From DATKGQ01 sp035510715 (GTDB lineage: Bacteria; Patescibacteriota; Saccharimonadia; Saccharimonadales; UBA4665): DNA of 60,424 nt. The translations under genes and the position numbers were made by a program. Of this stretch, positions 27,294 through 38,760 are shown piece by piece (the first letter of the stretch is position 1; every line of letters starts with the position of its first letter). Location of the stretch: NCBI GenBank assembly GCA_035510715.1, contig DATKGQ010000013.1, positions 1 through 60,424 on the forward strand, read 5' to 3'. The notes beneath the pieces were generated by a model. That model was not told the origin of the DNA and ran no database searches. It worked only from the letters and a program-made list of their open reading frames with translations.

Positions 27294-28316
27294 TTATAGG
27301 AACTTTCGTGTTGGTTTTGGATCTTCTGTCCGACCGTTAAGATACCATTCAACAAGCCTGCGTTGGTGGTCTTCGCTCATTCCTCTATGTAACTTAAGTT
27401 TGGTACCGAGCTGGGAGTTAATACCACCCTCTACATAGTTAGTTGTTCTTGGTATTGCCTGGTTTGTTTTGGTAAGAAGCTCTGGTTCTAGATGAGTGAA
27501 TAGCTGGTTATCCTGAACAAGCTTGTTCAGTTGGTAGTAGGCACTTCGTATTCTTCCATGGGTGTACCACCAGCGTCTTCGGCCTGGTTCATTGGTATCT
27601 TTTGTTGGTTCTTTCTCGGATAAAGTCGGCATAGGTCTCATGCCAAGCTATCAGCCGTTGTTGCCAGGCAGCTGCCTGTTCTAGGCTTTTTACTTGCCAC
27701 AAGTCTCTAGTTAGCTGTAGTAGCTCTCGTCCAGCTTCAGTCTGTGGGTGCAGAGTTAATTTAACTCGGATATGTTCTGCCAAACATGAAAGATGCAGCG
27801 TTGTATTCTGACGTTGGGCCAACACCTAGATATGGCTAGCAATATACCTTTTTGGCCATCACAGACAACAGCTATTGGGCTAGGAAATTGTTTTAAGAGC
27901 TTTTCCCAGGTATTGCTGGATTCCCAACCAACCCAATACCAACCAATAGCATGATCCGGTGTCCGGGCAATGAGACAAACTAGGCTACCAATCCCAATAC
28001 CATCCAGTAGGATAACTGGGTATACCTCACCAGTTTGCTCAGGATATGGAGCTATGCCCCAACACCAAGCCGTTTGGTTGCGCCAGGTACGGTCAGTTAC
28101 ACCGTCTGGAGGATTAAGCTCTGTCTGAGACTGTTTACCTAGAAGCCAATTAACAAAGCGTTCTAGGACGAATGCCCGACTTAGGTCTGGGCGTAGCTTA
28201 ACTTGTGTGGCTGTACAGTTTGGGCAACGCCAACGTTGGGTGCCAGCAGGTGTTTTACCCCATTTCTGCAGCTTACTATTACAGGTGCTACAGTACCTAA
28301 ATCCTCGTTGTTTCAT
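27294..28316 (-). pseudogene. IS1249-like DDE transposase broken by two frameshifts
   Basis: Three consecutive frames together make one transposase of about 340 residues. Part 1 (28316-27756) has the zinc-ribbon start CSTCNSKLQKWGKTPAG and CPNC, the first Asp in LLDGIG and the second in VCDGQKG. Part 2 (to 27589) continues with LTLHPQTEAGRELLQL through FIRERT. Part 3 (from 27641) carries RWWYTHGRIRSAYYQL and the catalytic Glu in NYVEGGINSQLG. The breaks lie near 27785 and 27610, and parts 1 and 3 share the same frame, so the two shifts compensate. The pattern matches what I know of IS1249/IS256-type enzymes of Actinobacteria. Indel errors in the assembly are the alternative to true decay. Confidence 0.82.
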
Positions 28317-28394
28317 ACCTAAGTAATGTCATAGAACATTACTTATTGACGAATAACAAAGGTAAAGCTAGCTAAAAACCAACACGGATTTTCC
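27299..28394. mobile_element. IS1249-like insertion sequence inside the 16S-23S spacer
   Basis: The element is bounded by imperfect inverted repeats of 20 bp with 17 matches: 27299-27318 (GGAACTTTCGTGTTGGTTTT) and the complement of 28375-28394 (GGAAAATCCGTGTTGGTTTT). It carries one transposase pseudogene. I see no target-site duplication, so the insertion is probably old. It separates tRNA-Ala from 23S in the rRNA operon and is oriented with it. The remaining spacer at 27022-27298 holds no gene, only a small inverted repeat (TTGAGTTTA/TAAACTCAA). Confidence 0.72.
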
Positions 28395-28447
28395 GGTTAG
28401 TCTAATTTTTATAATTTTCCCAGAAAGCTAATACAAATTTCAAGTAT

Positions 28448-28524
28448 TGGTGGAGATGCGGGGACTCGAACCCCGGACCCCCTGCTTGCAAAGCAGGTAC
28501 TCTAACCGGCTGAGCTACATCCCC
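28448..28524 (-). tRNA. tRNA-Ala (TGC)
   Basis: A complete 77-nt cloverleaf with anticodon stem-loop CTGCTTTGCAAGCAG (anticodon TGC), T-arm GGTTCGAGTCC and an encoded CCA end. It sits in the 16S-23S spacer next to tRNA-Ile, the common bacterial arrangement. Confidence 0.97.
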
Positions 28525-28538
28525 ATCTATTGGTATCT

Positions 28539-28615
28539 TGGTGGGCTTGCCAGGACTCGAACCTGGGACCTCGTCATTATCAGTGACGCGCTCTAACCGG
28601 CTGAGCTACAAGCCC
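28539..28615 (-). tRNA. tRNA-Ile (GAT)
   Basis: A complete 77-nt cloverleaf, acceptor GGGCTTG with CAAGCCC, anticodon stem-loop GTCACTGATAATGAC (anticodon GAT), T-arm GGTTCGAGTCC and encoded CCA. The A discriminator fits the UGGU bulge of the ileS T-box. It is the first tRNA after 16S. Confidence 0.97.
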
Positions 28616-28702
28616 TGATTACTGCGTTATTGTACGAATATTCTCTCGTATAAGCAATATTTTCGATAAAGAAAAAGGCGCTTTCATAGCGCCTTCACCC
28701 TT

Positions 28703-28730
28703 AAAAACTAAATAGTGCAATCAACGTCAA
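28703..28730 (-). other. Pre-16S processing stem, 3' strand
   Basis: This spacer segment is complementary over about 26 positions, with a few mismatches, to the leader segment at 30362-30390 just upstream of 16S. The pair loops out the 16S precursor, the usual RNase III substrate. Closer to the tRNAs lies a perfect hairpin (AAGGCGCT with AGCGCCTT) at about 28676-28696. Confidence 0.75.
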
Positions 28731-28856
28731 TCCATTTCCAGCACTTTTCTCGTCCGATTAAACGGATTTGTAAACTTTCAGTACTGATTTAAAAGTTTAC
28801 CAAGACCGACCTAGCTCTTAAATTGATTGCTCAACCTAAGGCTAGTATATCTCCCT

Positions 28857-30330
<1,474 letters not shown>

Positions 30331-30443
30331 AAAGACAACTAAAAATATAGTTGTCAGAAACTGACGTTGATTTGCACTATTCAATTTTTAAAGTCCATTT
30401 TTTTAAGGACACCTCAATACAAGACCCGAAAAAATATACTGCC

Positions 30444-30473
30444 ATCATAACCTGTTAGTGCGATAGCTGTCAA
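30444..30473 (-). promoter_or_regulatory. Predicted rRNA operon promoter
   Basis: On the minus strand TTGACA (30468-30473) and TATGAT (30444-30449) are separated by 18 nt, about 115 nt upstream of 16S. The match to the sigma-70 consensus is very good. It lies just after the gyrA stop codon. Confidence 0.65.
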
Positions 30474-30509
30474 GCTAATTGGCATAATGATTATTAAAAA
30501 ACAGGTGTG

Positions 30510-33035
30510 TTACAGCTTCGCCGGCTCTTCATCAATTACATCATGGTCAATATCTACCAAAGCTAACGAAACTACTTCATCGCCTTCATTAAGACGCATA
30601 ATTCTTACGCCTTGGGTTGCTCTTCCAAGTTGCGGAATACTCTTTAACCCCAACCGGATGGCTTGGCCTTGTGAGGTTAAAATTATCATCTCCTGGCTAT
30701 CATTATTATCTAGGAGTGTTTTAACGCTTACTAAGCGCCCTGTTTTTTTATTAACAACCGCTGAGCGTATGCCTACGCCACCTCTTGCATGGGGCATAAA
30801 TTGTGACACTTTGGTGCGCTTTCCATAACCGTGCTGGCTGATAACAAATACGCTTGAGCCGTCTTGGACTACATCCATACCAATTACTTCATCACCGGCT
30901 CTTAGGCGAATGCCTCTTACGCCCCTGGAGGCGCGTCCCATCGGCCTCACATCTTTTTCATGGAATCTTATAGCCTGGCCTTGAGCGGTTGATAGGAGTA
31001 TTTCATTATTGCCGTTTGTCATTCTTGTCCATTTCAATTCATTTCCTTCGTCAAGATTTATCGCTATTAGGCCAGAGCTTCGGACATTCTTATATTGTTC
31101 AAATGGAGTTTTCTTGACAACGCCCTTGACGGTACACATGAACAAATTGCCGCCAGCTTGTTTATTTACATTTATTACTGAGCTAACTTTTTCTTCAGGT
31201 TGAAGTTGAAGAAGATTAACAATCGCTATTCCTTTTGCATTTAAATTGGTGGCTGGAACTTCATAGGTCTTAATTCGGAACACTCTCCCACGGTTAGTAA
31301 AGAATAGGAGATAGTCATGTGTACTAGCATTTACAACATGTTCGATGACATCTTCTTCCCTCGTAACCATTCCCCGGCGGCCCTTTCCACCCCTGCCTTG
31401 CATCTTATATTCAATGATTGGGCTTCGTTTAATGTAATTGGCTGATGTAAGCGTTACAACTACTTGCTCTTCTGGAACAAGGTCTTCATCATTTAATTTT
31501 CCTAATTCCTGAACAACTATTTTAGTCCTACGCTTATCTCCAAATTGTTTCTTTACTTGTTCCAATTCTTCTTTAATGATGCTTAAAATTTTGTTTTCGT
31601 CCGCTAAAACAGTCTCAAGGCCTTTAATAATATTGCCCAGTTCTGTAAATTCGTCATCAATCTTTTTCCTTTCAAGCCCGGCTAAAGTTCGTAACTGCAT
31701 AGCCAAAATTGCTTTGGCTTGAATTTCACTTAACGCAAACTTTTTTATTAGATTAATCTGGGCATCGTCGGTAGTCTCGCTTGACCGGATAGTATTTATA
31801 ACTTCGTCAATGTGATCAAGGGCTATCTTAAGTCCTTCAAGTATATGGGCTCTTTCTTTGGCTTTACGTAATTCAAATTCTGTGCGACGCCGGACAACTA
31901 TTTGCCGGTGTTTAATATGCTCCTTGATAATATCTTGAAGACCTAAAATACGCGGTTGTATGCCATCTATAAGAGCTAGCATATTAAAATGAAACGACGT
32001 TTGAAGTGATGTTAACTTATAAAGTTGGTTAAGTAGTTTCTTTGGGTAGGCATCTTTCTTAAGGTCAATAACCATCTGAACATTGCCCCGGGCGCTTTCA
32101 TCTCTAATATCACTAATTCCGACTATTCTCTTTTCCTTGGTAAGCTCGGCTATCTTTTCTAACAAGCTGGCTTTGTTAAGACCGAATGGTATTTCAGATA
32201 TAATAATCTGATTACGTCCTTTACTATTCTCGGCAATTTCAGCCACGCCGCGCATAACGACACCGCCCTTGCCCGTGGCGTAGGCAGTGCGGAGCGAATC
32301 TTTGCCAAAAACGATACCTCCAGTTGGAAAGTCCGGACCCTTTACGTACTTTAATAGGTCGTCTAGCGTAGCATCGGTATGATCTATCTGGTAAATAGTG
32401 GCATCGACAAGCTCCGTTAAATTATGAGGGGGTATATTTGTAGCCATGCCAACTGCTATACCAAGTTGACCGTTAAGCAGTAAATTGGGCAGTTTTGCTG
32501 GTAATACGGTCGGCTCTTTCCGGCTGCCATCATAGGTATCTACGAAGTCTACTGTCTCTTTATCGATATCAACCAATAAATCGTCCGCTATACGGGCCAT
32601 TTTGGCTTCAGTGTAACGTTCAGCGGCAGGTGGATCGCCATCCATTGAACCAAAGTTACCTTGCCCGCTAATTAGCATGTAGCGCATAGACCATGGCTGA
32701 GCCATGCGCGCCATAGCATCGTAGATTGCCAGATTACCATGCGGGTGATACTTACCCATGACTTCACCGGTTACCCGAGCGCTTTTTACTGTTGAAGAAT
32801 TGCTGCGCCAACCATTGGCATTCATAGCGTAAAGGATCCGCCGGTGAACCGGTTTTAGTCCATCACGCACATCAGGCAGTGCCCGGGCAACGATAACGCT
32901 CATTGAATAACGAAGGTAGTTATCCTCCATTACATCTTCGATCGTTCGAAGTTCAACTCTATTTGAATGCTCCGACGGAGTCGTCAACTGAGGAGTTACA
33001 TCTTCTTTAATTGGTTTGTTATCCTGAGGTTCCAT
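30510..33035 (-). CDS. gyrA: DNA gyrase subunit A
   Basis: An 841-residue subunit that breaks and rejoins DNA in the supercoiling reaction. The DNA-gate region is clear: GEVMGKYHPHGNLAIYDAM, then GQGNFGSMDGDPPAAERYTE with the catalytic Tyr near residue 137. The C-terminal six-bladed domain begins with the GyrA box QGRGGKG, which separates it from topoisomerase IV subunit ParC. It lies 4 nt downstream of gyrB, so both subunits are made from one message. The C-terminal tail lacks a long acidic extension. Confidence 0.97.
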   Translation of the reverse strand: MEPQDNKPIKEDVTPQLTTPSEHSNRVELRTIEDVMEDNYLRYSMSVIVARALPDVRDGLKPVHRRILYAMNANGWRSNSSTVKSARVTGEVMGKYHPHGNLAIYDAMARMAQPWSMRYMLISGQGNFGSMDGDPPAAERYTEAKMARIADDLLVDIDKETVDFVDTYDGSRKEPTVLPAKLPNLLLNGQLGIAVGMATNIPPHNLTELVDATIYQIDHTDATLDDLLKYVKGPDFPTGGIVFGKDSLRTAYATGKGGVVMRGVAEIAENSKGRNQIIISEIPFGLNKASLLEKIAELTKEKRIVGISDIRDESARGNVQMVIDLKKDAYPKKLLNQLYKLTSLQTSFHFNMLALIDGIQPRILGLQDIIKEHIKHRQIVVRRRTEFELRKAKERAHILEGLKIALDHIDEVINTIRSSETTDDAQINLIKKFALSEIQAKAILAMQLRTLAGLERKKIDDEFTELGNIIKGLETVLADENKILSIIKEELEQVKKQFGDKRRTKIVVQELGKLNDEDLVPEEQVVVTLTSANYIKRSPIIEYKMQGRGGKGRRGMVTREEDVIEHVVNASTHDYLLFFTNRGRVFRIKTYEVPATNLNAKGIAIVNLLQLQPEEKVSSVINVNKQAGGNLFMCTVKGVVKKTPFEQYKNVRSSGLIAINLDEGNELKWTRMTNGNNEILLSTAQGQAIRFHEKDVRPMGRASRGVRGIRLRAGDEVIGMDVVQDGSSVFVISQHGYGKRTKVSQFMPHARGGVGIRSAVVNKKTGRLVSVKTLLDNNDSQEMIILTSQGQAIRLGLKSIPQLGRATQGVRIMRLNEGDEVVSLALVDIDHDVIDEEPAKL

Positions 33036-33039
33036 CTTG

Positions 33040-35004
33040 TTATATATCCAGGTCTTTTACAAATTTAGCGTGCGTTTGGATGAAGTTCTTGCGAAGCTCG
33101 ACTTCCGTTCCCATAAGCTTATTAAAAATGGCATCTGCCTTTTCGGCATCTTCAATATGAACCTGAATAAGAACTCTTTTTTCAGGGTTCATCGTAGTTT
33201 CAAATAGCTGCTCAGCATCCATTTCTCCAAGGCCTTTATAACGCTTCTGCTCTATAAAACCGGCTTGTCGGAATCGCTCCTCGGTAGTTTCGGTCTTCAT
33301 GCCCCCCATTGTACGTTTGGCGATAGCCTGATCGATGATCACATCAAGCTGTGACTCATCATACACAAAGACACTCGACTTGCGTCCCGGCTTAACTAGT
33401 TCAAATAATGGCGGTTTTGCTAAATAGAGATGGCCACCATCTATAACTTGCTGCATAAAACGGAAGAAAAATGTTAATAGCAAGGTACTAATGTGAGAAC
33501 CGTCGACATCGGCATCGGTCATGATAACAATCCGGTTATAGCGCAATCCGGAAATATCAAATGATTCTTCAATGCCAACTCCAAGTGCTTTTATAAGACT
33601 AAGTATTTCATTATTGGCCAGCATTTTATCAAGTCTGGCCCGTTCGACATTTAATACTTTCCCTCTTAATGGTAATATGGCCTGTGTTTTACTGTCACGG
33701 CCGCTTTTAGCCGAACCACCAGCTGAATCACCTTCCACTAAGTACAATTCGGAATTCTTAGGGTCCTTAGACGAACAATCAGCCAGTTTGCCGGGCATAC
33801 TAGCCCCATCAAGTATTCCTTTACGGATAATATTGTCCCGGGCCGCTCTGGCAGCCTTACGGGCCCGAGCAGCTAGTAGCGCTTTGCCAACAATTTTGCG
33901 AGCGATTGCCGGATGTTCTTCCAGATAATAGCTGAAGTACTCTATCATGACTTGCTCTACATATCCACGGACTTCTGGGTTGCCCAGTTTATTCTTGGTT
34001 TGACCTTCAAATTGCGGATCGGCTAATTTAACTAGAATAACAGCCGTTAATCCTTCACGGCAGTCTTCTCCCGAAAGGTTTTCTTCCTTCTCTTTGAGGA
34101 TGCTATTTTTCCGGGCATAATCATTAACTACTCTTGTCAGAGCTGACCGGAACCCTGTAAGATGACTACCGCCATCGGAGTTTAAAACATTATTGGCAAA
34201 AGCTTTAATAGTTTCCGAAAAGGCATCAGAGTATTGGATTGCAATCTCAACCTGAACGCCTCCAACCTGCTTATCAACATAAAAAATATCATCCTCAACT
34301 GCATCCTTACCGATATTGAGATGATTCACGTATGACTGTATTCCACCTTCGAAATAGAAACTGTACTTAGTATTTGTCCGGTAATCAATAAGTGAAGTTC
34401 TGACTCCCTTTGTCAGATATGCTTGGTGCCTTAATCTGTCAAGAATTATTTCATAATCAAACTCTATGTCTTCAAAAACTGATTTGCTCGGATAAAATAT
34501 AATTTCCGTTCCGGTTTGATCTGAATCGCCAATTTCATTAAGTTTAGTTTGCGGTACTCCATTTGCATATTCTTGCCTGAAAATTTTACCGTTTTGGTAT
34601 ACCGTCACGACAAGCCGTTCTGAAAGCGCGTTAACTACGCTGACTCCAACACCATGCAGGCCACCTGATACTTTATAACCGCCACCACCAAATTTACTCC
34701 CGGCATGTAATATAGTCAGAGCTGTTTCGACGCCACTCTTCTTAGTTTTGGGGTGTATACCAGTTGGAATACCGCGTCCGTTATCAAAAACACTTACCCC
34801 GCCGTCATCTAATATTTTGACTACTATTTCCGTAGCATAGCCAGCTAGAGCCTCATCAATCCCATTATCAATAATCTCCCATACTAAATGATGGAGTCCC
34901 TCCAGGCCGGTACTGCCAATAAACATACCAGGACGTTTACGTACTGGATCCAATCCCTCAAGAACTTGGATTTGTTCAGCGTTATAAATTTTTTGTTTCT
35001 CCAC
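33040..35004 (-). CDS. gyrB: DNA gyrase subunit B
   Basis: A 654-residue ATPase subunit of gyrase. The GHKL ATP site is visible (ENIIDNGIDEALAGYA-like segment, DNGRGIP and GLHGVGVSVVNALS). The TOPRIM domain follows with EGDSAGGSAKSGRD near residue 423 and DADVDGSHI near residue 497; the C-terminal motif QRYKGLGEM is replaced by the usual EQKRYKGLGEMDAEQL. The gene starts with GTG. The leader contains TATAGT and GAGGATG before it. Its length and lack of an insert match Gram-positive-type GyrB. Confidence 0.96.
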   Translation of the reverse strand: MEKQKIYNAEQIQVLEGLDPVRKRPGMFIGSTGLEGLHHLVWEIIDNGIDEALAGYATEIVVKILDDGGVSVFDNGRGIPTGIHPKTKKSGVETALTILHAGSKFGGGGYKVSGGLHGVGVSVVNALSERLVVTVYQNGKIFRQEYANGVPQTKLNEIGDSDQTGTEIIFYPSKSVFEDIEFDYEIILDRLRHQAYLTKGVRTSLIDYRTNTKYSFYFEGGIQSYVNHLNIGKDAVEDDIFYVDKQVGGVQVEIAIQYSDAFSETIKAFANNVLNSDGGSHLTGFRSALTRVVNDYARKNSILKEKEENLSGEDCREGLTAVILVKLADPQFEGQTKNKLGNPEVRGYVEQVMIEYFSYYLEEHPAIARKIVGKALLAARARKAARAARDNIIRKGILDGASMPGKLADCSSKDPKNSELYLVEGDSAGGSAKSGRDSKTQAILPLRGKVLNVERARLDKMLANNEILSLIKALGVGIEESFDISGLRYNRIVIMTDADVDGSHISTLLLTFFFRFMQQVIDGGHLYLAKPPLFELVKPGRKSSVFVYDESQLDVIIDQAIAKRTMGGMKTETTEERFRQAGFIEQKRYKGLGEMDAEQLFETTMNPEKRVLIQVHIEDAEKADAIFNKLMGTEVELRKNFIQTHAKFVKDLDI

Positions 35005-35122
35005 TCTTAAATCATCCTCATACTATAGAGTTCACTAATTCCCACTTGATTAAATATTATAACGCATATGATGATTAACAGCAATCTTGGTTTGAACATT
35101 TTATCACCTATATTAAGTTTAA

Positions 35123-38100
35123 TTATTGTGGTCCGGGATTAGAAATTGGTTTTTGAACGAGGTTCCCGTCCTTGTCAATAAAAATCTCTTCACTATCTGC
35201 ATTCCCAGGTTTATTAGTTTGCTCCGGTTTAGTTTGGGCCTCATTTGATGACGCAAGGCCGGAATCATTAGCCTGTATTGCCGGGGGTTGCTGACTGACG
35301 TCATTCTCAAGATTTCGGGCCAGTGCTGCTACTTCTTGCTTCTCTAACTCATTGCTTGATATATTTAATACTCCTTCAGATTGACTGTTAGCAGCTTGCT
35401 GGTTGGCATTATTGTTGCTCACAGCAGTGTGATGAGTAGTCGTTATTGTCTCATTTGGTGGCGTTGATACGGTTTGGGGACTATTAGGGCCCGTATTGCT
35501 GCTAGGGGTAATCAAATTATCAGGACTTCTAGCTGCTGGTTTAGAGCCACTGGACGGTGGCCGTGGCATGCTCGATGTTTTCTGGTTCGGTGCGGGGCGC
35601 CGTTTACTCAGCCAATCGTCAAGAAATGAAGAACTGGTTGAAGGTGAAGGACTTCTGGGGGATGGAGGACTTAATGGAGAGGTATTGTCAGCCCCAAAGG
35701 GAGAAGGCCCGTTTGGCCACTTTAATGCATTCTCAAAAGGTGATGCTGCGCCGAACGATGAATGTGTGTCATCTTTAGTAGTTAACCTTTCATTGACTTC
35801 TTTTTCAACCACATCTTTCGGGCGACCGTATTTGGCATCCGATAACTGTTTAAGAGCTTCTGCTAGTCTCGGGTTTGGAGTGCCTAGCGATGGCAATGCT
35901 GCCAAACTGAATGGCTGTGTTGGTACACCATTGATAAGTGTCCTGGTAATCGCATTGAAGTTAGGCAGTCTTAATAGATCTTCACCGCTAAATTGAGGCT
36001 GGAAATATCGAGAAAGTATTTCAACGTCATTTTGACCAACCCGGTACGCTATTATGGTACCCATATTCCCAAATACTGAATCCCGGATTTCTTCAGTTAA
36101 CTGCGTTGTAAATTGGTTCGCCACGATTAAGTTGAGATGGTATTTACGCGCTTCAGACATGATAGTAGCAAACGACTCGGTTGAAAAATTTTGGAACTCA
36201 TCGACATAGAGCGAGAAATCTACTCGTTCACTCTCCGGGATATTGGCACGGCTCATGGCGGCAGCCTGGAACTTCATTACAAAGACTATGCCTAGTAGTT
36301 TAGAATTTAGCTCGCCGGTTCGGCCTTTACTTAAATTAACCAGTAATATTTTCTTGTTGTCCATAATTTCTCGGAGATCAAAAGCGCTTTTAGTTTGACC
36401 GATGATCCGCCGCATCATTTCATTGGATAGGAAGGCGCCAAATTTACTTATAAACCAGCTGACTACATCACCAAATTCATTGGAGCGTTGCGACTGTGGC
36501 ATTTCTTTTTGCCAGAATTCAATAACGGTTTGATCGGTTACATATTGTAACTTCTGCTGGACGAATTTTGGATCCCGGAAAAGTTTCGGAATATCGATAA
36601 ACGTGCCACCGGCCGGATCAGCCATAACTGTTAATGCGGCATTGCGGAATAAATGCTCATAGCGCGGTCCCATGATGCCCGCATGCGTCGGATCATAGAG
36701 TTTATATAGCATATTCAGCGCTTCTTGAATCAAGAAGTCTTTTTGGTCGGGAGTATGGAACTCAAATATATTAAGACCTTTCGGGTAGTCCATGTCGGCA
36801 GGGCAGAAATAAATAATATCTTCAGTACGCTCTCTAGGCACCATAGCTAACAATTTTTCGGCAGTATCACCATGCGGGTCGACAAAGGCAAAACCATTGC
36901 CGCTTAACATGTCCTGAAGAGCAAGATTCTCTAGAAGCGTAGACTTACCGGCACCGGTTTGTCCGACAACATACATGTGCCGCTGACGGTCGATTAATGA
37001 AATTCTAACCGGTTTTTTAACGCCTCTGAATATGTTATAGCCTAGCAACAACCCCTCTTCTGGAATATTGCGGGGTGCGTCAATTTGTTTTGAACCCTGA
37101 CGTTCAACTTGGGATGTGGGTATGTTGCTTTGGTCGGGAAAATGAAAAATCGTTGCTAACTCAACCGAATTTAACAGTGTTTTTTTCGAACTTTGCGGGA
37201 AATAACGCATTATGTAAGAAGTGACAAAAGTTTCAATATCATCAGATGAGGAATATTTAAAACCATTCCGGTTGGGGGCATTAAATAACGAAAACGCCGC
37301 AACAATATTACTTAAAATGGTCTGTGAACGCTGAGATATATTGGATGAAACAACAACTCTGATTAATACTTCAAAACCGGGATAACGGGTTTTATCATCT
37401 ATCGCATCCAGATTGGCTTGATCTAAGCTTGATAATTCATTCTTTGCTTCCTGATTTTTGGATTTTGCTTCTGGAGCTTTTATAAAGGCTGTAAAAAATT
37501 GTCTTAATAGATCAAGTAGACTCTCTGATCCAAAACTCTTTCCCTTACCTTTACGTTTCTGGCTGGCGGTATGAGTCGAGTTATGGCGCCAAGACGGATG
37601 GGCTGGTCGTAGTAATATTTGTATGCCTGCACCATCTTCTTTATCTAATACTGACAGGGCGTTAAGCATACTTTGCAGGGCGTCTCTTTTAAGGTCTTGA
37701 TAAGTTGCAATAGGTTGGACATAAGATTCTTTAAGTGTTAGTTCACCGCCAAATGTGCCGGTTATTTTACCGGCTTGACTAAAGATATTGTGTTCTGGCG
37801 CTTCATCAATCTGGACTGTTGGATATGCACTCACTAGCGCTTGTTTCATGACATCAATAAGGCCCACTGGTACTACTGCATAAAAATAGACTAATCCTTG
37901 CCAGCCGACTATCTCAAAGCCAAAGTGACGCTGACCATACATCCTGAACCAAAGGCCTTTTTGATAAGTACTATCTAGAATATTGTAGATGACCTGACCT
38001 TTTGAGATGTTCTCTTCGACGACATCTCTAGTATCCCGTCCGGTGGTTTCAGTGTCTTCGCTAGCTGGCGGCAAATGAATAAGCAATGACACCATCTTAA

Positions 38101-38218
38101 GCCCGCGTTCATAATTCTTTTCTTCCCTAAGCAAACTCCTATAGTTCCAGAAAACACCCATTACGACCCCTATGGCCAGTGCGACAGCAATACCCACAAT
38201 TAAGATCAACGTTTCCAT
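35123..38218 (-). CDS. Membrane-anchored TraG/VirD4-HerA-type ATPase
   Basis: A 1,031-residue protein. Residues 3-25 form a membrane anchor (LILIVGIAVALAIGVVMGVFW). The central ATPase has Walker A GQTGAGKST near residue 418 and Walker B YVDEFQNF near residue 673, then EARKYHLNLIVANQF, the pattern of conjugative coupling proteins and HerA-type translocases of CPR genomes. After about residue 810 the chain is Pro/Ser/Asn-rich and disordered. No relaxase or mating-pair genes are adjacent, so it may move DNA or protein at the cell envelope, perhaps with type IV pili, rather than support classical conjugation. It is followed downstream by gyrB on the same strand after a gap. Confidence 0.8.
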   Translation of the reverse strand: METLILIVGIAVALAIGVVMGVFWNYRSLLREEKNYERGLKMVSLLIHLPPASEDTETTGRDTRDVVEENISKGQVIYNILDSTYQKGLWFRMYGQRHFGFEIVGWQGLVYFYAVVPVGLIDVMKQALVSAYPTVQIDEAPEHNIFSQAGKITGTFGGELTLKESYVQPIATYQDLKRDALQSMLNALSVLDKEDGAGIQILLRPAHPSWRHNSTHTASQKRKGKGKSFGSESLLDLLRQFFTAFIKAPEAKSKNQEAKNELSSLDQANLDAIDDKTRYPGFEVLIRVVVSSNISQRSQTILSNIVAAFSLFNAPNRNGFKYSSSDDIETFVTSYIMRYFPQSSKKTLLNSVELATIFHFPDQSNIPTSQVERQGSKQIDAPRNIPEEGLLLGYNIFRGVKKPVRISLIDRQRHMYVVGQTGAGKSTLLENLALQDMLSGNGFAFVDPHGDTAEKLLAMVPRERTEDIIYFCPADMDYPKGLNIFEFHTPDQKDFLIQEALNMLYKLYDPTHAGIMGPRYEHLFRNAALTVMADPAGGTFIDIPKLFRDPKFVQQKLQYVTDQTVIEFWQKEMPQSQRSNEFGDVVSWFISKFGAFLSNEMMRRIIGQTKSAFDLREIMDNKKILLVNLSKGRTGELNSKLLGIVFVMKFQAAAMSRANIPESERVDFSLYVDEFQNFSTESFATIMSEARKYHLNLIVANQFTTQLTEEIRDSVFGNMGTIIAYRVGQNDVEILSRYFQPQFSGEDLLRLPNFNAITRTLINGVPTQPFSLAALPSLGTPNPRLAEALKQLSDAKYGRPKDVVEKEVNERLTTKDDTHSSFGAASPFENALKWPNGPSPFGADNTSPLSPPSPRSPSPSTSSSFLDDWLSKRRPAPNQKTSSMPRPPSSGSKPAARSPDNLITPSSNTGPNSPQTVSTPPNETITTTHHTAVSNNNANQQAANSQSEGVLNISSNELEKQEVAALARNLENDVSQQPPAIQANDSGLASSNEAQTKPEQTNKPGNADSEEIFIDKDGNLVQKPISNPGPQ

Positions 38219-38223
38219 GGTAA

Positions 38224-38664
38224 TTATCCGTTATCGAGTTTAATATCCTTGTTATATCTTTTCTTAATATAATCCGCTTTTGACATTTTAATTTCCTGGG
38301 ACTGCATATATGGATCATTCTTTGTGGCATTTATTATCTGTTTTATTTTAGTGATCCATTCCTTTTCGATCCGTCGGCCATCCCTGGCTACGGCTGGAAA
38401 GTTAGTCATTAACTGCTGTACGGACATAGAGTTATTAAATGGCTGATTAACTGAGACATTTTGTCCGGGGGGATAAAAAGTAAGCGGCGCTACCGGTAAT
38501 GCCGCATTCTGGGCAGCATTAACATTAGTTTGCGTTTTTGGTAACTGTTCAATTGATTCCCGATTAATATTCGGACTCGAATAAGTCTGGTCCGTCGGGC
38601 CTAGCTCGACATGCGGCAAGGGCAAATTCAAACTTGGCATCTCACTTGGAGAAGATGGATTCAT
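38224..38664 (-). CDS. Hypothetical protein upstream of the TraG/HerA-type ATPase
   Basis: A 146-residue protein with no family I recognise. The first 80 residues are Pro/Asn/Gln-rich and probably disordered. The last 60 residues are basic and helical (DGRRIEKEWITKIKQIINAT, then KADYIKKRYNKDI). It ends 5 nt before the ATPase start, so the two genes are translationally linked and may work together. The disordered N-terminal part resembles the tail of the ATPase in composition. There is no signal peptide or membrane segment. Confidence 0.65.
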   Translation of the reverse strand: MNPSSPSEMPSLNLPLPHVELGPTDQTYSSPNINRESIEQLPKTQTNVNAAQNAALPVAPLTFYPPGQNVSVNQPFNNSMSVQQLMTNFPAVARDGRRIEKEWITKIKQIINATKNDPYMQSQEIKMSKADYIKKRYNKDIKLDNG

Positions 38665-38718
38665 GACTTTTATTATAGCAAGGAACTTTTAATTGATTAC
38701 TCTAAAATATTCTTCTTA

Positions 38719-38760
38719 TTAATCTATCAGTTGGGCATTTTAATCTATCAGTTGGGCATT
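38719..38760. repeat. Tandem 21-bp direct repeat
   Basis: Two adjacent copies of a unit containing AATCTATCAGTTGGGCATT lie just before the stop codon of the membrane protein gene at 38759. Two copies only; possibly replication slippage. Confidence 0.6.

Noticed and set aside
35496..35996. Plus-strand frame of 166 codons opposite the ATPase tail
   Set aside because: Shadow of the low-complexity Pro/Ser-rich tail, with a Gly/Leu-rich artificial composition.
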